From assembly GCA_019054805.1 (NCBI GenBank), contig JAHQIY010000015.1:1868001-1932000 (forward strand): a stretch of DNA of 64,000 nucleotides, read 5' to 3'. A program made the position numbers and the translations under genes. The DNA comes from Brachionus manjavacas (taxonomy: Eukaryota > Rotifera > Eurotatoria > Ploima > Brachionidae). Shown in pieces: positions 34,701-49,650 of this stretch; the first letter of the stretch is position 1, and the number at the start of each line of letters is the position of its first letter. Under the pieces are notes generated by a model, which saw nothing but the letters and a program-made list of their open reading frames with translations, was not told the DNA's origin and searched no databases.

Positions 34701-37700
34701 AAGGACAGTACACTGTCAACAGAATATGCTACGACAAAAATGGATGATAAATCCACCTTAGCAACAAATGAAAGATCATCGTCGTCCGTTAAAACAAGTA
34801 CATTTTATTCGTCAGATACTTCTTAATCGACAATTCTACCATCATCATCTGTTAAAAGCGATGAAACTCTATCAATCAGCCAAAAGTCTAGCTCTTCGAT
34901 GATAGATAATTATTCACTATCGGATACAAATCGCCCAACTGAAACAAGTTCTACTCGACTTTTATCATCATTAGTTCAGGAAAATCTAGAGACAACATCC
35001 AGTTTTTCATCCTTAGAAACTAATTCATCACACTTTTCAACTCATGATCTATCATTTTCAATTCCTGACAAGGACAGTACACTGTCAACAGAATATGCTA
35101 CGACAAAAATGGATGATAAATCCACCTTAGCAACAAATGAAAGATCATCGTCGTCCGTTAAAACAAGTACATTTTATTCGTCAGATACTTTTTCATCGAC
35201 AATTCTACTATCATCATCTGTTAAAAGCGATGAAACTCTATCAATTAGCCAAAAGTCTAGCTCTTCGATGATAGATAATTATTCACTATCGGATACAAAT
35301 CGCCCAACTGAAACAAGTTCTACTCAATTTTTATCATCATCAGTTCAGGAAAATCTAGAGACAGCATCCAGTTTTTCATCCTTAGAAACTAATTCATCAC
35401 ACTTTTCAACTCATGATCTATCATTTTCAATTCCTGACAAGGACAGTACACTGTCAACAGAATATGCTACGACAAAAATGGTAGATAAATCCACCTCAAC
35501 AACAAATGATAGATCATCGTCGTCCGTTCAAACAAGTACATTTTATTCGTCAGATACTTCTTCATCGACAATTCTACCATCATCATCTGTTAAAAGCGAT
35601 GAAACTCTGCCAATTAGCCAAAAGTCTAGCTCTTCGATGATAGATAATTATTCACAGTCAGATACAAATCGCCCAACTGAAACAAGTTCTACTCAATTTT
35701 TATCATCATCAGTTCAGGAAAATCTAGAGACAACATCCAGTTTTTCATCCTTAGAAACTAATTCATCACACTTTTCAACTCATGATCTATCATTTTCAAT
35801 TCCTGACAAGGACAGTACACTGTCAACAGAATATGCTACGACAAAAATGGATGATAAATCCACCTTAGCAACAAATGAAAGATCATCGTCGTCCGTTAAA
35901 ACAAGTACATTTTATTCGTCAGATACTTCTTAATCGACAATTCTACCATCATCATCTGTTAAAAGCGATGAAACTCTGCCAATTAGCCAAAAGTCTAGCT
36001 CTTCGATGATAGATAATTATTCACTATCGGATACAAATCGCCCAACTGAAACAAGTTCTACTCAATTTTTATCATCATCAGTTCAGGAAAATCTAGAGAC
36101 AACATCCAGTTTTTCATCCTTAGAAACTAATTCATCACACTTTTCAACTCATGATCTATCATTTTCAATTCCTGACAAGGACAGTACACTGTCAACAGAA
36201 TATGCTACGACAAAAATGGATGATAAATCCACCTTAGCAACAAATGAAAGATCATCGTCGTCCGTTAAAACAAGTACATTTTATTCGTCAGATACTTCTT
36301 CATCGACAATTCTACCATCATCATCTGTTAAAAGCGATGAAACTCTATCAATCAGCCAAAAGTCTAGCTCTTCGATGATAGATAATTATTCACTATCGGA
36401 TACAAATCGCCCAACTGAAACAAGTTCTACTCAATTTTTATCATCATCAGTTCAGGAAAATCTAGAGACAACATCCAGTTTTTCATCCTTAGAAACTAAT
36501 TCATCACACTTTTCAACTCATGATCTATCATTTTCAATTCCTGACAAGGACAGTACACTGTCAACAGAATATGCTACGACAAAAATGGATGATAAATCCA
36601 CCTCAACAACAAATGATAGATCATCGTCGACCGTTCATACAAGTACATTTTATTCGTCAGATACTTCTTCATCGACAATTCTACCATCATCATCTGATAA
36701 AAGCGATGAAACTCTATCAATCAGCCAAAAGTCTAGCTCTTCGATGATAGATAATTATTCACAATCAGATACAAATCGCTCGACTGAAACAAGTTCGACT
36801 CGACTTTTATCATCATTAGTTCAGGAAAATCTAGAGACAACATCCAGTTTTTCATCCTTAGAAACTAATTCATCACAGTTTTCAACACATGATCTTAAAT
36901 CTTCAATTCCTGACAAGGACAGTACACTGTCAACAGAATATGCTACGTCAAAAATGGATGATAAATCCACCTCAACAACAAATGATAGATCATCGTCGAC
37001 CGTTCAAACAAGTACATTTTATTCGTCAGATACTTCTTCATCGACAATTCTACCATCATCATCTGATAAAAGCGATGAAACTCTATCAATCAGCCAAAAG
37101 TCTAGCTCTTCGATGATAGATAATTATTCACAATCAGATACAAATCGCTCGACTGAAACAAGTTCGACTCGACTTTTATCATCATTAGTTCAGGAAAATC
37201 TAGAGACAACATCCAGTTTTTCATCCTTAGAAACTAATTCATCACAGTTTTCAAAACATGATCTTATATCTTCAATTCCTGACAAGGACAGTACACTGTC
37301 AACAGAATATGCTACGACAAAAATGGATGATAAATCCACCTCAACAACAAATTATAGATTATCGTCGACCGTTCATACAAGTACATTTTATTCGTCAGAT
37401 ACTTTTTCATCGACAATTCTACTATCATCATCTGTTAAAAGCGATGAAACTCTATCAATTAGCCAAAAGTCTAGCTCTTCGATGATAGATAATTATTCAC
37501 TATCGGATACAAATCGCCCAACTGAAACAAGTTCTACTCAATTTTTATCATCATCAGTTCAGGAAAATCTAGAGACAACATCCAGTTTTTCATCCTTAGA
37601 AACTAATTCATCACAGTTTTCAACACATGATCTATCATCTTCTATTCCTGACATGGAGAGTTCACTGACTACAGAATATGCTACGACAAAAATGGATGAT

Positions 37701-40700
37701 AAATCCACCTCAGCAACAAATGATAGATCATCGTCGTCCGTTCAAACAAGTACATTTTATTCGTCAGATACTTCTTCATCGACAATTCTACCATCATCAT
37801 CTGTTAAAAGCGATGAAACTCTATCAATCAGCCAAAAGTCTAGCTCTTCGATGATAGATAATTATTCACTATCGGATACAAATCGCCCAACTGAAACAAG
37901 TTCTACTCAATTTTTATCATCATCAGTTCAGGAAAATCTAGAGACAACATCCAGTTTTTCATCCTTAGAAACTAATTCATCACACTTTTCAACTCATGAT
38001 CTATCATTTTCAATTCCTGACAAGGACAGTACACTGTCAACAGAATATGCTACGACAAAAATGGTAGATAAATATACCTCAACAACAAATGAAAGATCAT
38101 CGTCGTCCGTTAAAACAAGTACATTTTATTCGTCAGATACTTCTTAATCGACAATTCTACCATCATCATCTGTTAAAAGCGATGAAACTCTATCAATTAG
38201 CCAAAAGTCTAGCTCTTCGATGATAGATAATTATTCACTATCGGATACAAATCGCCCAACTGAAACAAGTTCTACTCAATTTTTATCATCATCAGTTCAG
38301 GAAAATCTAGAGACAACATCCAGTTTTTCATCCTTAGAAACTAATTCATCACAGTTTTTTACTCATGATCTTTCATCTTCAATTCCTGACAAGGACAGTA
38401 CAGTGTCAATAGAATATGCTACGACAAAAATGGATGATAAATCCACCTCAGCAACAAATGATAGATCATCGTCGTCCGTTCAAACAAGTACATTTTATTC
38501 GTCAGATACTTCTTCATCGACAATTCTACCATCATCATCTGTTAAAAGCGATGAAACTCTGCCAATTAGCCAAAAGTCTAGCTCTTCGATGATAGATAAT
38601 TATTCACTATCAGATACAAATCGCCCAACTGAAACAAGTTCTACTCAATTTTTATCATCATCAGTTCAGGAAAATCTAGAGACAACATCCAGTTTTTCAT
38701 CCTTAGAAACTAATTCATCACAGTTTTCAACTCATGATCTTATCATCTTCAATTCCTGGCAAGGACAGTACACTGTCAACAGAATATGCTACGACAAAAA
38801 TGGATGATAAATCCACCTCAGCAACAAATGATAGATCATCGTCGTCCGTTCAAACAAGTACATTTTATTCGTCAGATACTTCTTCATCGACAATTCTACC
38901 ATCATCATCTGTTAAAAGCGATGAAACTCTATCAATTAGCCAAAAGTCTAGCTCTTCGATGATAGATAATTATTCACTATCGGATACAAATCGCCCAACT
39001 GAAACAAGTTCTACTCAATTTTTATCATCATCAGTTCAGGAAAATCTAGAGACAGCATCCAGTTTTTCATCCTTAGAAACTAATTCATCACACTTTTCAA
39101 CTCATGATCTATCATTTTCAATTCCTGACAAGGACAGTACACTGTCAACAGAATATGCTACGACAAAAATGGATGATAAATCCACCTCAACAACAAATGA
39201 AAGATCATCGTCGTCCGTTAAAACAAGTACATTTTATTCGTCAGATACTTCTTCATCGACAATTCTACCATCATCATCTGTTAAAAGCGATGAAACTCTA
39301 TCAATTAGCCAAAAGTCTAGCTCTTCGATGATAGATAATTATTCACTATCGGATACAAATCGCCCAACTGAAACAAGTTCTACTCAATTTTTATCATCAT
39401 CAGTTCAGGAAAATCTAGAGACAACATCCAGTTTTTCATCCTTAGAAACTAATTCATCACACTTTTCAACTCATGATCTATCATTTTCAATTCCTGACAA
39501 GGACAGTACACTGTCAACAGAATATGCTACGACAAAAATGGATGATAAATCCACCTCAACAACAAATGATAGATCATCGTCGTCCGTTAAAACAAGTACA
39601 TTTTATTCGTCAGATACTTCTTCATCGACAATTCTACCATCATCATCTGATAAAAGCGATGAAACTCTATCAATCAGCCAAAAGTCTAGCTCTTCGATGA
39701 TAGATAATTATTCACAATCAGATACAAATCGCCCAACTGAAACAAGTTCTACTCAATTTTTATCATCATCAGTTCAGGAAAATCTAGAGACAACATCCAG
39801 TTTTTCATCCTTAGAAACTAATTCATCACATTTTTCAACTCATGATCTATCATTTTCAATTCCTGACAAGGACAGTACACTGTCAACAGAATATGCTACG
39901 ACAAAAGAGGATGATAAATCCCACTCAACAACAAATGATAGATCATCGTCGACCGTTCAAACAAGTACATTTTATTCGTCAGATACTTCTTCATCGACAA
40001 TTCTACCATCATCATCTGATAAAAGCGATGAAACTCTATCAATCAGCCAAAAGTCTAGCTCTTCGATGATAGATAATTATTCACAATCAGATACAAATCG
40101 CCCAACTGAAACAAGTTCTACTCAATTTTTATCATCATCAGTTCAGGAAAATCTAGAGACAACATCCAGTTTTTCATCCTTAGAAACTAATTCATCACAG
40201 TTTTCAACACATGATCTATCATCTTATTTTCCTGACAAGGACAGTACACTGTCAACAGAATATGCTACGACAAAAATGGATGATAAATCCACCTCAACAA
40301 CAAATGATAGATCATCGTCGACCGTTCAAACAAGTACATTTTATTCGTCAGATACTTTTTCATCGACAATTCTACCATCATCATCTGATAAAAGCGATGA
40401 AACTCTATCAATCAGCCAAAAGTCTAGCTCTTCGATGATAGATAATTATTCACAATCAGATACAAATCGCCCAACTGAAACAAGTTCTACTCAATTTTTA
40501 TCATCATCAGTTCAGGAAAATCTAGAGACAACATCCAGTTTTTCATCCTTAGAAACTAATTCATCACAGTTTTCAACTCATGATCTTATATCTTCTATTC
40601 CTGACAAGGAGAGTTCACTGTCAACAGAAAATGCTACGACAAAAATGGATGATAAATCCACCTCAACAACAAATGATAGATCATCGTCGACCGTTCAAAC

Positions 40701-43700
40701 AAGTACATTTTATTCGTCAGATACTTCTTCATCGACAATTCTACCATCATCATCTGATAAAAGCGATGAAACTCTATCAATCAGCCAAAAGTCTAGCTCT
40801 TCGATGATAGATAATTATTCACAATCAGAAACAAATCGCCCAACTGAAACAAGAATTACTCAATTTTATCATCATCATTAGTTCAGGAAAATCTAGAGAC
40901 AACATCCAGTTTTTCATCCTTAGAAACTAATTCATCACAGTTTTCAACACATGATCTATCATCTTCTATTCCTGACAAGGACAGTACACTGACAACAGAA
41001 TATGCTACGACAAAAATGGATGATAAATCCACCTCAACAACAAATGATAGATCATCGTCGACCGTTCAAACAAGTACATTTTATTCGTCAGATACTTCTT
41101 CATCGACAATTCTACCATCATCATCTGATAAAAGCGATGAAACTCTTTCAATCAGCCAAAAGTCTAGCTCTTCGATGATAGATAATTATTCACAATCAGA
41201 AACAAATCGCCCGACTGAAACAAGAATTACTCGATTTTTATCATCATCAGTTCAGGAAAATCTAGAGACAACATCCAGTTTTTCATCCTTAGAAACTAAT
41301 TCATCACAGTTTTCAACACATGATCTATCATCTTCTATTCCTGACAAGGACAGTACACTGTCAACAGAATATGCTACGACAAAAATGGATGATAAATCCA
41401 CCTCAACAACAAATTATAGATTATCGTCGACCGTTCATACAAGTACATTTTATTCGTCAGATACTTTTTCATCGACAATTCTACTATCATCATCTGTTAA
41501 AAGCGATGAAACTCTATCAATTAGCCAAAAGTCTAGCTCTTCGATGATAGATAATTATTCACTATCGGATACAAATCGCCCAACTGAAACAAGTTCTACT
41601 CAATTTTTATCATCATCAGTTCAGGAAAATCTAGAGACAACATCCAGTTTTTCATCCTTAGAAACTAATTCATCACAGTTTTCAACACATGATCTATCAT
41701 CTTCTATTCCTGACATGGAGAGTTCACTGACTACAGAATATGCTACGACAAAAATGGATGATAAATCCACCTCAACAACAAATGATAGATCATCGTCGTC
41801 CGTTCAAACAAGTACATTTTATTCGTCAGATACTTCTTCATCGACAATTCTACCATCATCATCTGTTAAAAGCGATGAAACTCTATCAATCAGCCAAAAG
41901 TCTAGCTCTTCGATGATAGATAATTATTCACTATCGGATACAAATCGCCCAACTGAAACAAGTTCTACTCAATTTTTATCATCATCAGTTCAGGAAAATC
42001 TAGAGACAACATCCAGTTTTTCATCCTTAGAAACTAATTCATCACAGTTTTCAACACATGATCTATCATTTTCAATTCCTGACAAGGACAGTACACTGTC
42101 AACAGAATATGCTACGTCAAAAATGGATGATAAATCCACCTCAACAACAAATGATAGATCATCGTCGTCCGTTCAAACAAGTACATTTTATTCGTCAGAT
42201 ACTTCTTCATCGACAATTCTACCATCATCATCTGATAAAAGCGATGAAACTCTATCAATCAGCCAAAAGTCTAGCTCTTCGATGATAGATAATTATTCAC
42301 TATCGGATACAAATCGCCCAACTGAAACAAGTTCTACTCAATTTTTATCATCATCAGTTCAGGAAAATCTAGAGACAACATCCAGTTTTTCATCCTTAGA
42401 AACTAATTCATCACAGTTTTCAACACATGATCTATCATTTTCAATTCCTGACAAGGACAGTACACTGTCAACAGAATATTCTACGACAAAAATGGATGAT
42501 AAATATACCTCAACAACAAATGATAGATCATCGTCGTCCGTTTAAACAAGTACATTTTATTCGTCAGATACTTTTTCATCGACAATTCTACCATCATCAT
42601 CTGATAAAAGCGATGAAACTCTATCAATCAGCCAAAAGTCTAGCTCTTCGATGATAGATAATTATTCACTATCGGATACAAATCGCCCAACTGAAACAAG
42701 TTCTACTCAATTTTTATCATCATCAGTTCAGGAAAATCTAGAGACAACATCCAGTTTTTCATCCTTAGAAACTAATTCATCACAGTTTTCAACTCATGAT
42801 CTATCATTTTCAATTCCTGACAAGGACAGTACACTGTCAACAGAATATGCTACGACAAAAATGGATGATAAATCCATCTCAACAACAAATGATAGATCAT
42901 CGTCGTCCGTTAAAACAAGTACATTTTATTCGTCAGATAATTCTTCATCGACAATTCTACCATCATCATCTGATAAAAGCGATGAAACTCTTTCAATCAG
43001 CCAAAAGTCTAGCTCTTCGATGATAGATAATTATTCACAATCAGATACAAATCGCCCAACTGAAACAAGTTCTACTCAATTTTTATCATCATCAGTTCAG
43101 GAAAATCTAGAGACAACATCCAGTTTTTCATCCTTAGAAACTAATTCATCACAGTTTTCAAAACATGATCTTATATCTTCAATTCCTGACAAGGACAGTA
43201 CACTGTCAACAGAATATGCTACGACAAAAATGGATGATAAATCCACCTTAACAACAAATGATAGATCATCGTCGTCCGTTCAAACAAGTACATTTTATTC
43301 GTCAGATACTTTTTCATCGACAATTCTACTATCATCATCTGTTAAAAGCGATGAAACTCTATCAATTAGCCAAAAGTCTAGCTCTTCGATGATAGATAAT
43401 TATTCACTATCGGATACAAATCGCCCAACTGAAACAAGTTCTACTCAATTTTTATCATCATCAGTTCAGGAAAATCTAGAGACAACATCCAGTTTTTCAT
43501 CCTTAGAAACTAATTCATCACAGTTTTCAACACATGATCTATCATCTTCTATTCCTGACATGGAGAGTTCACTGACTACAGAATATGCTACGACAAAAAT
43601 GGATGATAAATCCACCTCAGCAACAAATGATAGATCATCGTCGTCCGTTCAAACAAGTACATTTTATTCGTCAGATACTTCTTCATCGACAATTCTACCA

Positions 43701-46700
43701 TCATCATCTGTTAAAAGCGATGAAACTCTATCAATCAGCCAAAAGTCTAGCTCTTCGATGATAGATAATTATTCACTATCGGATACAAATCGCCCAACTG
43801 AAACAAGTTCTACTCAATTTTTATCATCATCAGTTCAGGAAAATCTAGAGACAACATCCAGTTTTTCATCCTTAGAAACTAATTCATCACACTTTTCAAC
43901 TCATGATCTATCATTTTCAATTCCTAACAAGGACAGTACACTGTCAACAGAATATGCTACGACAAAAATGGATGATAAATATACCTCAACAACAAATGAA
44001 AGATCATCGTCGTCCGTTAAAACAAGTACATTTTATTCGTCAGATACTTCTTAATCGACAATTCTACCATCATCATCTGTTAAAAGCGATGAAACTCTAT
44101 CAATTAGCCAAAAGTCTAGCTCTTCGATGATAGATAATTATTCACTATCGGATACAAATCGCCCAACTGAAACAAGTTCTACTCAATTTTTATCATCATC
44201 AGTTCAGGAAAATCTAGAGACAGCATCCAGTTTTTCATCCTTAGAAACTAATTCATCACACTTTTCAACTCATGATCTATCATTTTCAATTCCTGACAAG
44301 GACAGTACACTGTCAACAGAATATGCTACGACAAAAATGGATGATAAATCCACCTCAGCAACAAATGAAAGATCATCGTCGTCCGTTAAAACAAGTACAT
44401 TTTATTCGTCAGATACTTCTTCATCGACAATTCTACCATCATCATCTGTTAAAAGCGATGAAACTCTGCCAATTAGCCAAAAGTCTAGCTCTTCGATGAT
44501 AGATAATTATTCACTATCGGATACAAATCGCCCAACTGAAACAAAATCTACTCAATTTTTATCATCATCAGTTCAGGAAAATCTAGAGACAACATCCAGT
44601 TTTTCATCCTTAGAAACTAATTCATCACAGTTTTCAACACATGATCTTATATCTTCAATTCCTGACAAGGACAGTACACTGTCAACAGAATATGCTACGA
44701 CAAAAATGGATGATAAATCCACCTCAGCAACAAATGATAGATCATCGTCGTCCGTTCAAACAAGTACATTTTATTCGTCAGATACTTTTTCATCGACAAT
44801 TCTACTATCATCATCTGTTAAAAGCGATGAAACTCTATCAATTAGCCAAAAGTCTAGCTCTTCGATGATAGATAATTATTCACTATCGGATACAAATCGC
44901 CCAACTGAAACAAGTTCTACTCAATTTTTATCATCATCAGTTCAGGAAAATCTAGAGACAGCATCCAGTTTTTCATCCTTAGAAACTAATTCATCACAGT
45001 TTTCAACACATGATCTATCATCTTCTATTCCTGACATGGAGAGTTCACTGACTACAGAATATGCTACGACAAAAATGGTAGATAAATATACCTCAACAAC
45101 AAATGAAAGATCATCGTCGTCCGTTAAAACAAGTACATTTTATTCGTCAGATACTTCTTAATCGACAATTCTACCATCATCATCTGTTAAAAGCGATGAA
45201 ACTCTATCAATTAGCCAAAAGTCTAGCTCTTCGATGATAGATAATTATTCACTATCGGATACAAATCGCCCAACTGAAACAAGTTCTACTCAATTTTTAT
45301 CATCATCAGTTCAGGAAAATCTAGAGACAGCATCCAGTTTTTCATCCTTAGAAACTAATTCATCACACTTTTCAACTCATGATCTATCATTTTCAATTCC
45401 TGACAAGGACAGTACACTGTCAACAGAATATGCTACGACAAAAGAGGATGATAAATCCCACTCAACAACAAAGGAAAGATCATCGTCGTCCGTCCAAACA
45501 AGTACATTTTATTCGTCAGATACTTTTTCATCGACAATTCTACCATCATCATCTGATAAAAGCGATGAAACTCTATCAATCAGCCAAAAGTCTAGCTCAC
45601 CGATGATAGATAATTATTCACAATCAGATACAAATCGCCCAACTGAAACAAGTTCTACTCAATTTTTATCATCATCAGTTCAGGAAAATCTAGAGACAAC
45701 ATCCAGTTTTTCATCCTTAGAAACTAATTCATCACAGTTTTCAACACACGATCTATCATTTTCAATTCCTGACAAGGACAGTACACTGTCAACAGAATAT
45801 GCTACGACAAAAATGGATGATAAATCCAATTCATCAACAAATGATAGATCATCGTCGTCCGTTCAAACAAGTACATTTTATTCGTCAGATACTTTTTCAT
45901 CGACAATTCTACCATCATCATCTGATAAAAGCGATGAAACTCTATCAATCAGCCAAAAGTCTAGCTCTTCGATGATAGATAATTATTCACAATCAGATAC
46001 AAATCGCTCGACTGAAACAAGTTCTACTCAATTTTTATCATCATCAGTTCAGGAAAATCTAGAGACAACATCCAGTTTTTCATCCCTAGAAACTAATTCA
46101 TCACACTTTTCAACTCATGATCTTATATCTTCAATTCCTGACATGGAGAGTTCACTGTCAACAGAATATGCTACGACAAAAATGGATGATAAATATACCT
46201 CAACAACAAATGAAAGATCATCGTCGACCGTTCAAACAAGTACATTTTATTCGTCAGATACTTCTTCATCGACAATTCTACCATCATCATCTGATAAAAG
46301 CGATGAAACTCTTTCAATCAGCCAAAAGTCTAGCTCTTCGATGATAGATAATTATTCACAATCAGAAACAAATCGCCCAACTGAAACAAGAATTACTCAA
46401 TTTTTATCATCATCAGTTCAGGAAAATCTAGAGACAACATCCAGTTTTTCATCCTTAGAAACTAATTCATCACAGTTTTCAACACATGATCTATCATCTT
46501 CTATTCCTGACAAGGACAGTACACTGACAACAGAATATGCTACGACAAAAATGGATGATAAATCCACCTCAGCAACAAATGAAAGATCATCGTCGACCGT
46601 TCAAACAAGTACATTTTATTCGTCAGATACTTCTTCATCGACAATTCTACCATCATCATCTGATAAAAGCGATGAAACTCTTTCAATCAGCCAAAAGTCT

Positions 46701-49648
46701 AGCTCTTCGATGATAGATAATTATTCACAATCAGAAACAAATCGCCCAACTGAAACAAGAATTACTCAATTTTTATCATCATCAGTTCAGGAAAATCTAG
46801 AGACAACATCCAGTTTTTCATCCTTAGAAACTAATTCATCACAGTTTTCAACACATGATCTATCATCTTCTATTCCTGACAAGGACAGTACACAGTCAAC
46901 AGAATATTCTACGACAAAAATGGATGATAAATCCACCTCAACAACAAATGATAGATCATCGTCGACCGTTTAAACAAGTACATTTTATTCGTCAGATACT
47001 TTTTCATCGACAATTCTACCATCATCATCTGATAAAAGCGATGAAACTCTATCAATCAGCCAAAAGTCTAGCTCTTCGATGATAGATAATTATTCACAAT
47101 CAGAAACAAATCGCCCGACTGAAACAAGAATTACTCAATTTTTATCATCATCAGTTCAGGAAAATCTAGAGACAACATCCAGTTTTTCATCCTTAGAAAC
47201 TAATTCATCACAGTTTTCAACACATGATCTATCATCTTCTATTCCTGACATGGAGAGTTCACTGACAACAGAATATGCTACGTCAAAAATGGATGATAAA
47301 TCCATCTCAACAACAAATGATAGATCATCGTCGACCGTTCAAACAAAGACATTTTATTCGTCAGATACTTCTTCATCGACAATTCTACCATCATCATCTG
47401 ATAAAAGCGATGAAACTCTTTCAATCAGCCAAAAGTCTAGCTCTTCGATGATAGATAATTATTCACAATCAGAAACAAATCGCCCAACTGAAACAAGAAT
47501 TACTCAATTTTTATCATCATCAGTTCAGGAAAATCTAGAGACAACATCCAGTTTTTCATCCTTAGAAACTAATTCATCACAGTTTTCAACACATGATCTA
47601 TCATCTTCTATTCCTGACATGGAGAGTTCACTGACAACAGAATATGCTACGTCAAAAATGGATGATAAATCCATCTCAACAACAAATGATAGATCATCGT
47701 CGACCGTTTAAACAAGTACATTTTATTCGTCAGATACTTTTTCATCGACAATTCTACCATCATCATCTGATAAAAGCGATGAAACTCTTTCAATCAGCCA
47801 AAAGTCTAGCTCTTCGATGATAGATAATTATTCACAATCAGAAACAAATCGCCCAACTGAAACAAGAATTACTCAATTTTTATCATCATCAGTTCAGGAA
47901 AATCTAGAGACAACATCCAGTTTTTCATCCTTAGAAACTAATTCATCACAGTTTTCAACACATGATCTATCATCTTCTATTCCTGACAAGGACAGTACAC
48001 TGACAACAGAATATGCTACGACAAAAATGGATGATAAATCCACCTCAGCAACAAATGAAAGATCATCGTCGACCGTTCAAACAAGTACATTTTATTCGTC
48101 AGATACTTCTTCATCGACAATTCTACCATCATCATCTGATAAAAGCGATGAAACTCTTTCAATCAGCCAAAAGTCTAGCTCTTCGATGATAGATAATTAT
48201 TCACAATCAGAAACAAATCGCCCGACTGAAACAAGAATTACTCAATTTTTATCATCATCAGTTCAGGAAAATCTAGAGACAACATCCAGTTTTTCATCCT
48301 TAGAAACTAATTCATCACAGTTTTCAACACATGATCTATCATCTTCTATTCCTGACAAGGACAGTACACAGTCAACAGAATATTCTACGACAAAAATGGA
48401 TGATAAATCCACCTCAACAACAAATGATAGATCATCGTCGACCGTTTAAACAAGTACATTTTATTCGTCAGATACTTTTTCATCGACAATTCTACCATCA
48501 TCATCTGATAAAAGCGATGAAACTCTATCAATCAGCCAAAAGTCTAGCTCTTCGATGATAGATAATTATTCACAATCAGAAACAAATCGCCCGACTGAAA
48601 CAAGAATTACTCAATTTTTATCATCATCAGTTCAGGAAAATCTAGAGACAACATCCAGTTTTTCATCCTTAGAAACTAATTCATCACAGTTTTCAACACA
48701 TGATCTATCATCTTCTATTCCTGACATGGAGAGTTCACTGACAACAGAATATGCTACGTCAAAAATGGATGATAAATCCATCTCAACAACAAATGATAGA
48801 TCATCGTCGACCGTTCAAACAAAGACATTTTATTCGTCAGATACTTCTTCATCGACAATTCTACCATCATCATCTGATAAAAGCGATGAAACTCTTTCAA
48901 TCAGCCAAAAGTCTAGCTCTTCGATGATAGATAATTATTCACAATCAGAAACAAATCGCCCAACTGAAACAAGAATTACTCAATTTTTATCATCATCAGT
49001 TCAGGAAAATCTAGAGACAACATCCAGTTTTTCATCCTTAGAAACTAATTCATCACAGTTTTCAACACATGATCTATCATCTTCTATTCCTGACAAGGAC
49101 AGTACACTGACAACAGAATATGCTACGACAAAAATGGATGATAAATCCACCTCAGCAACAAATGAAAGATCATCGTCGACCGTTCAAACAAGTACATTTT
49201 ATTCGTCAGATACTTCTTCATCGACAATTCTACCATCATCATCTGATAAAAGCGATGAAACTCTTTCAATCAGCCAAAAGTCTAGCTCTTCGATGATAGA
49301 TAATTATTCACAATCAGAAACAAATCGCCCGACTGAAACAAGAATTACTCAATTTTTATCATCATCAGTTCAGGAAAATCTAGAGACAACATCCAGTTTT
49401 TCATCCTTAGAAACTAATTCATCACAGTTTTCAACACATGATCTATCATCTTCTATTCCTGACATGGAGAGTTCACTGACTACAGAATATGCTACGACAA
49501 AAATGGATGATAAATCCACCTCAGCAACAAATGAAAGATCATCGTCGTCCGTTAAAACAAGTACATTTTATTCGTCAGATACTTCTTCATCGACAATTCT
49601 ACTATCATCATCTGTTAAAAGTGATGAAACTCTATCAATTAGCCAAAA
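28364..49648 (+). repeat. Array 3: about 58 tandem 369-bp units with higher-order structure
   Basis: Same unit as arrays 1 and 2, spaced 369 bp throughout. Private variants include SLSDTN, SVKSDETL, TNERSSSSVKTSTF, RLLSSLVQ, SKHDLISS, TNYRLSSTVHTS and SETNRPTETRITQ. Multi-unit blocks recur: the RLLSSLVQ / SKHDL / TNYRL combination appears near 32740, 33840 and 37150. The stop-bearing SSDTS(TAA) unit recurs at spacings of 3 and 6 units. At 46500-49300 the order is A, B-stop, C, C-stop, A, B-stop, C, A. Confidence 0.95.
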
Positions 49649-49650
49649 TC

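Noticed and set aside
34824..48449. Reassigned genetic code (TAA as Gln, ciliate-like)
   Set aside because: Five of nine TAA codons replace Ser and not Gln, and polyubiquitin and gene 2 end with TAA as a normal stop.
2042..48558. Dozens of 75-residue ORFs, one per repeat unit, in the second forward frame (starting MIYHFQFLTRT or similar)
   Set aside because: They are shadows of the 369-bp unit: same period, interrupted in every unit, basic and His/Gln-rich by translation of Ser codons in another frame, with no independent start context.
1..49648. CRISPR-like or satellite array
   Set aside because: The repeats have no spacers, and the coding register and amino-acid pattern are kept over about 87 units, so they are protein-coding in origin.
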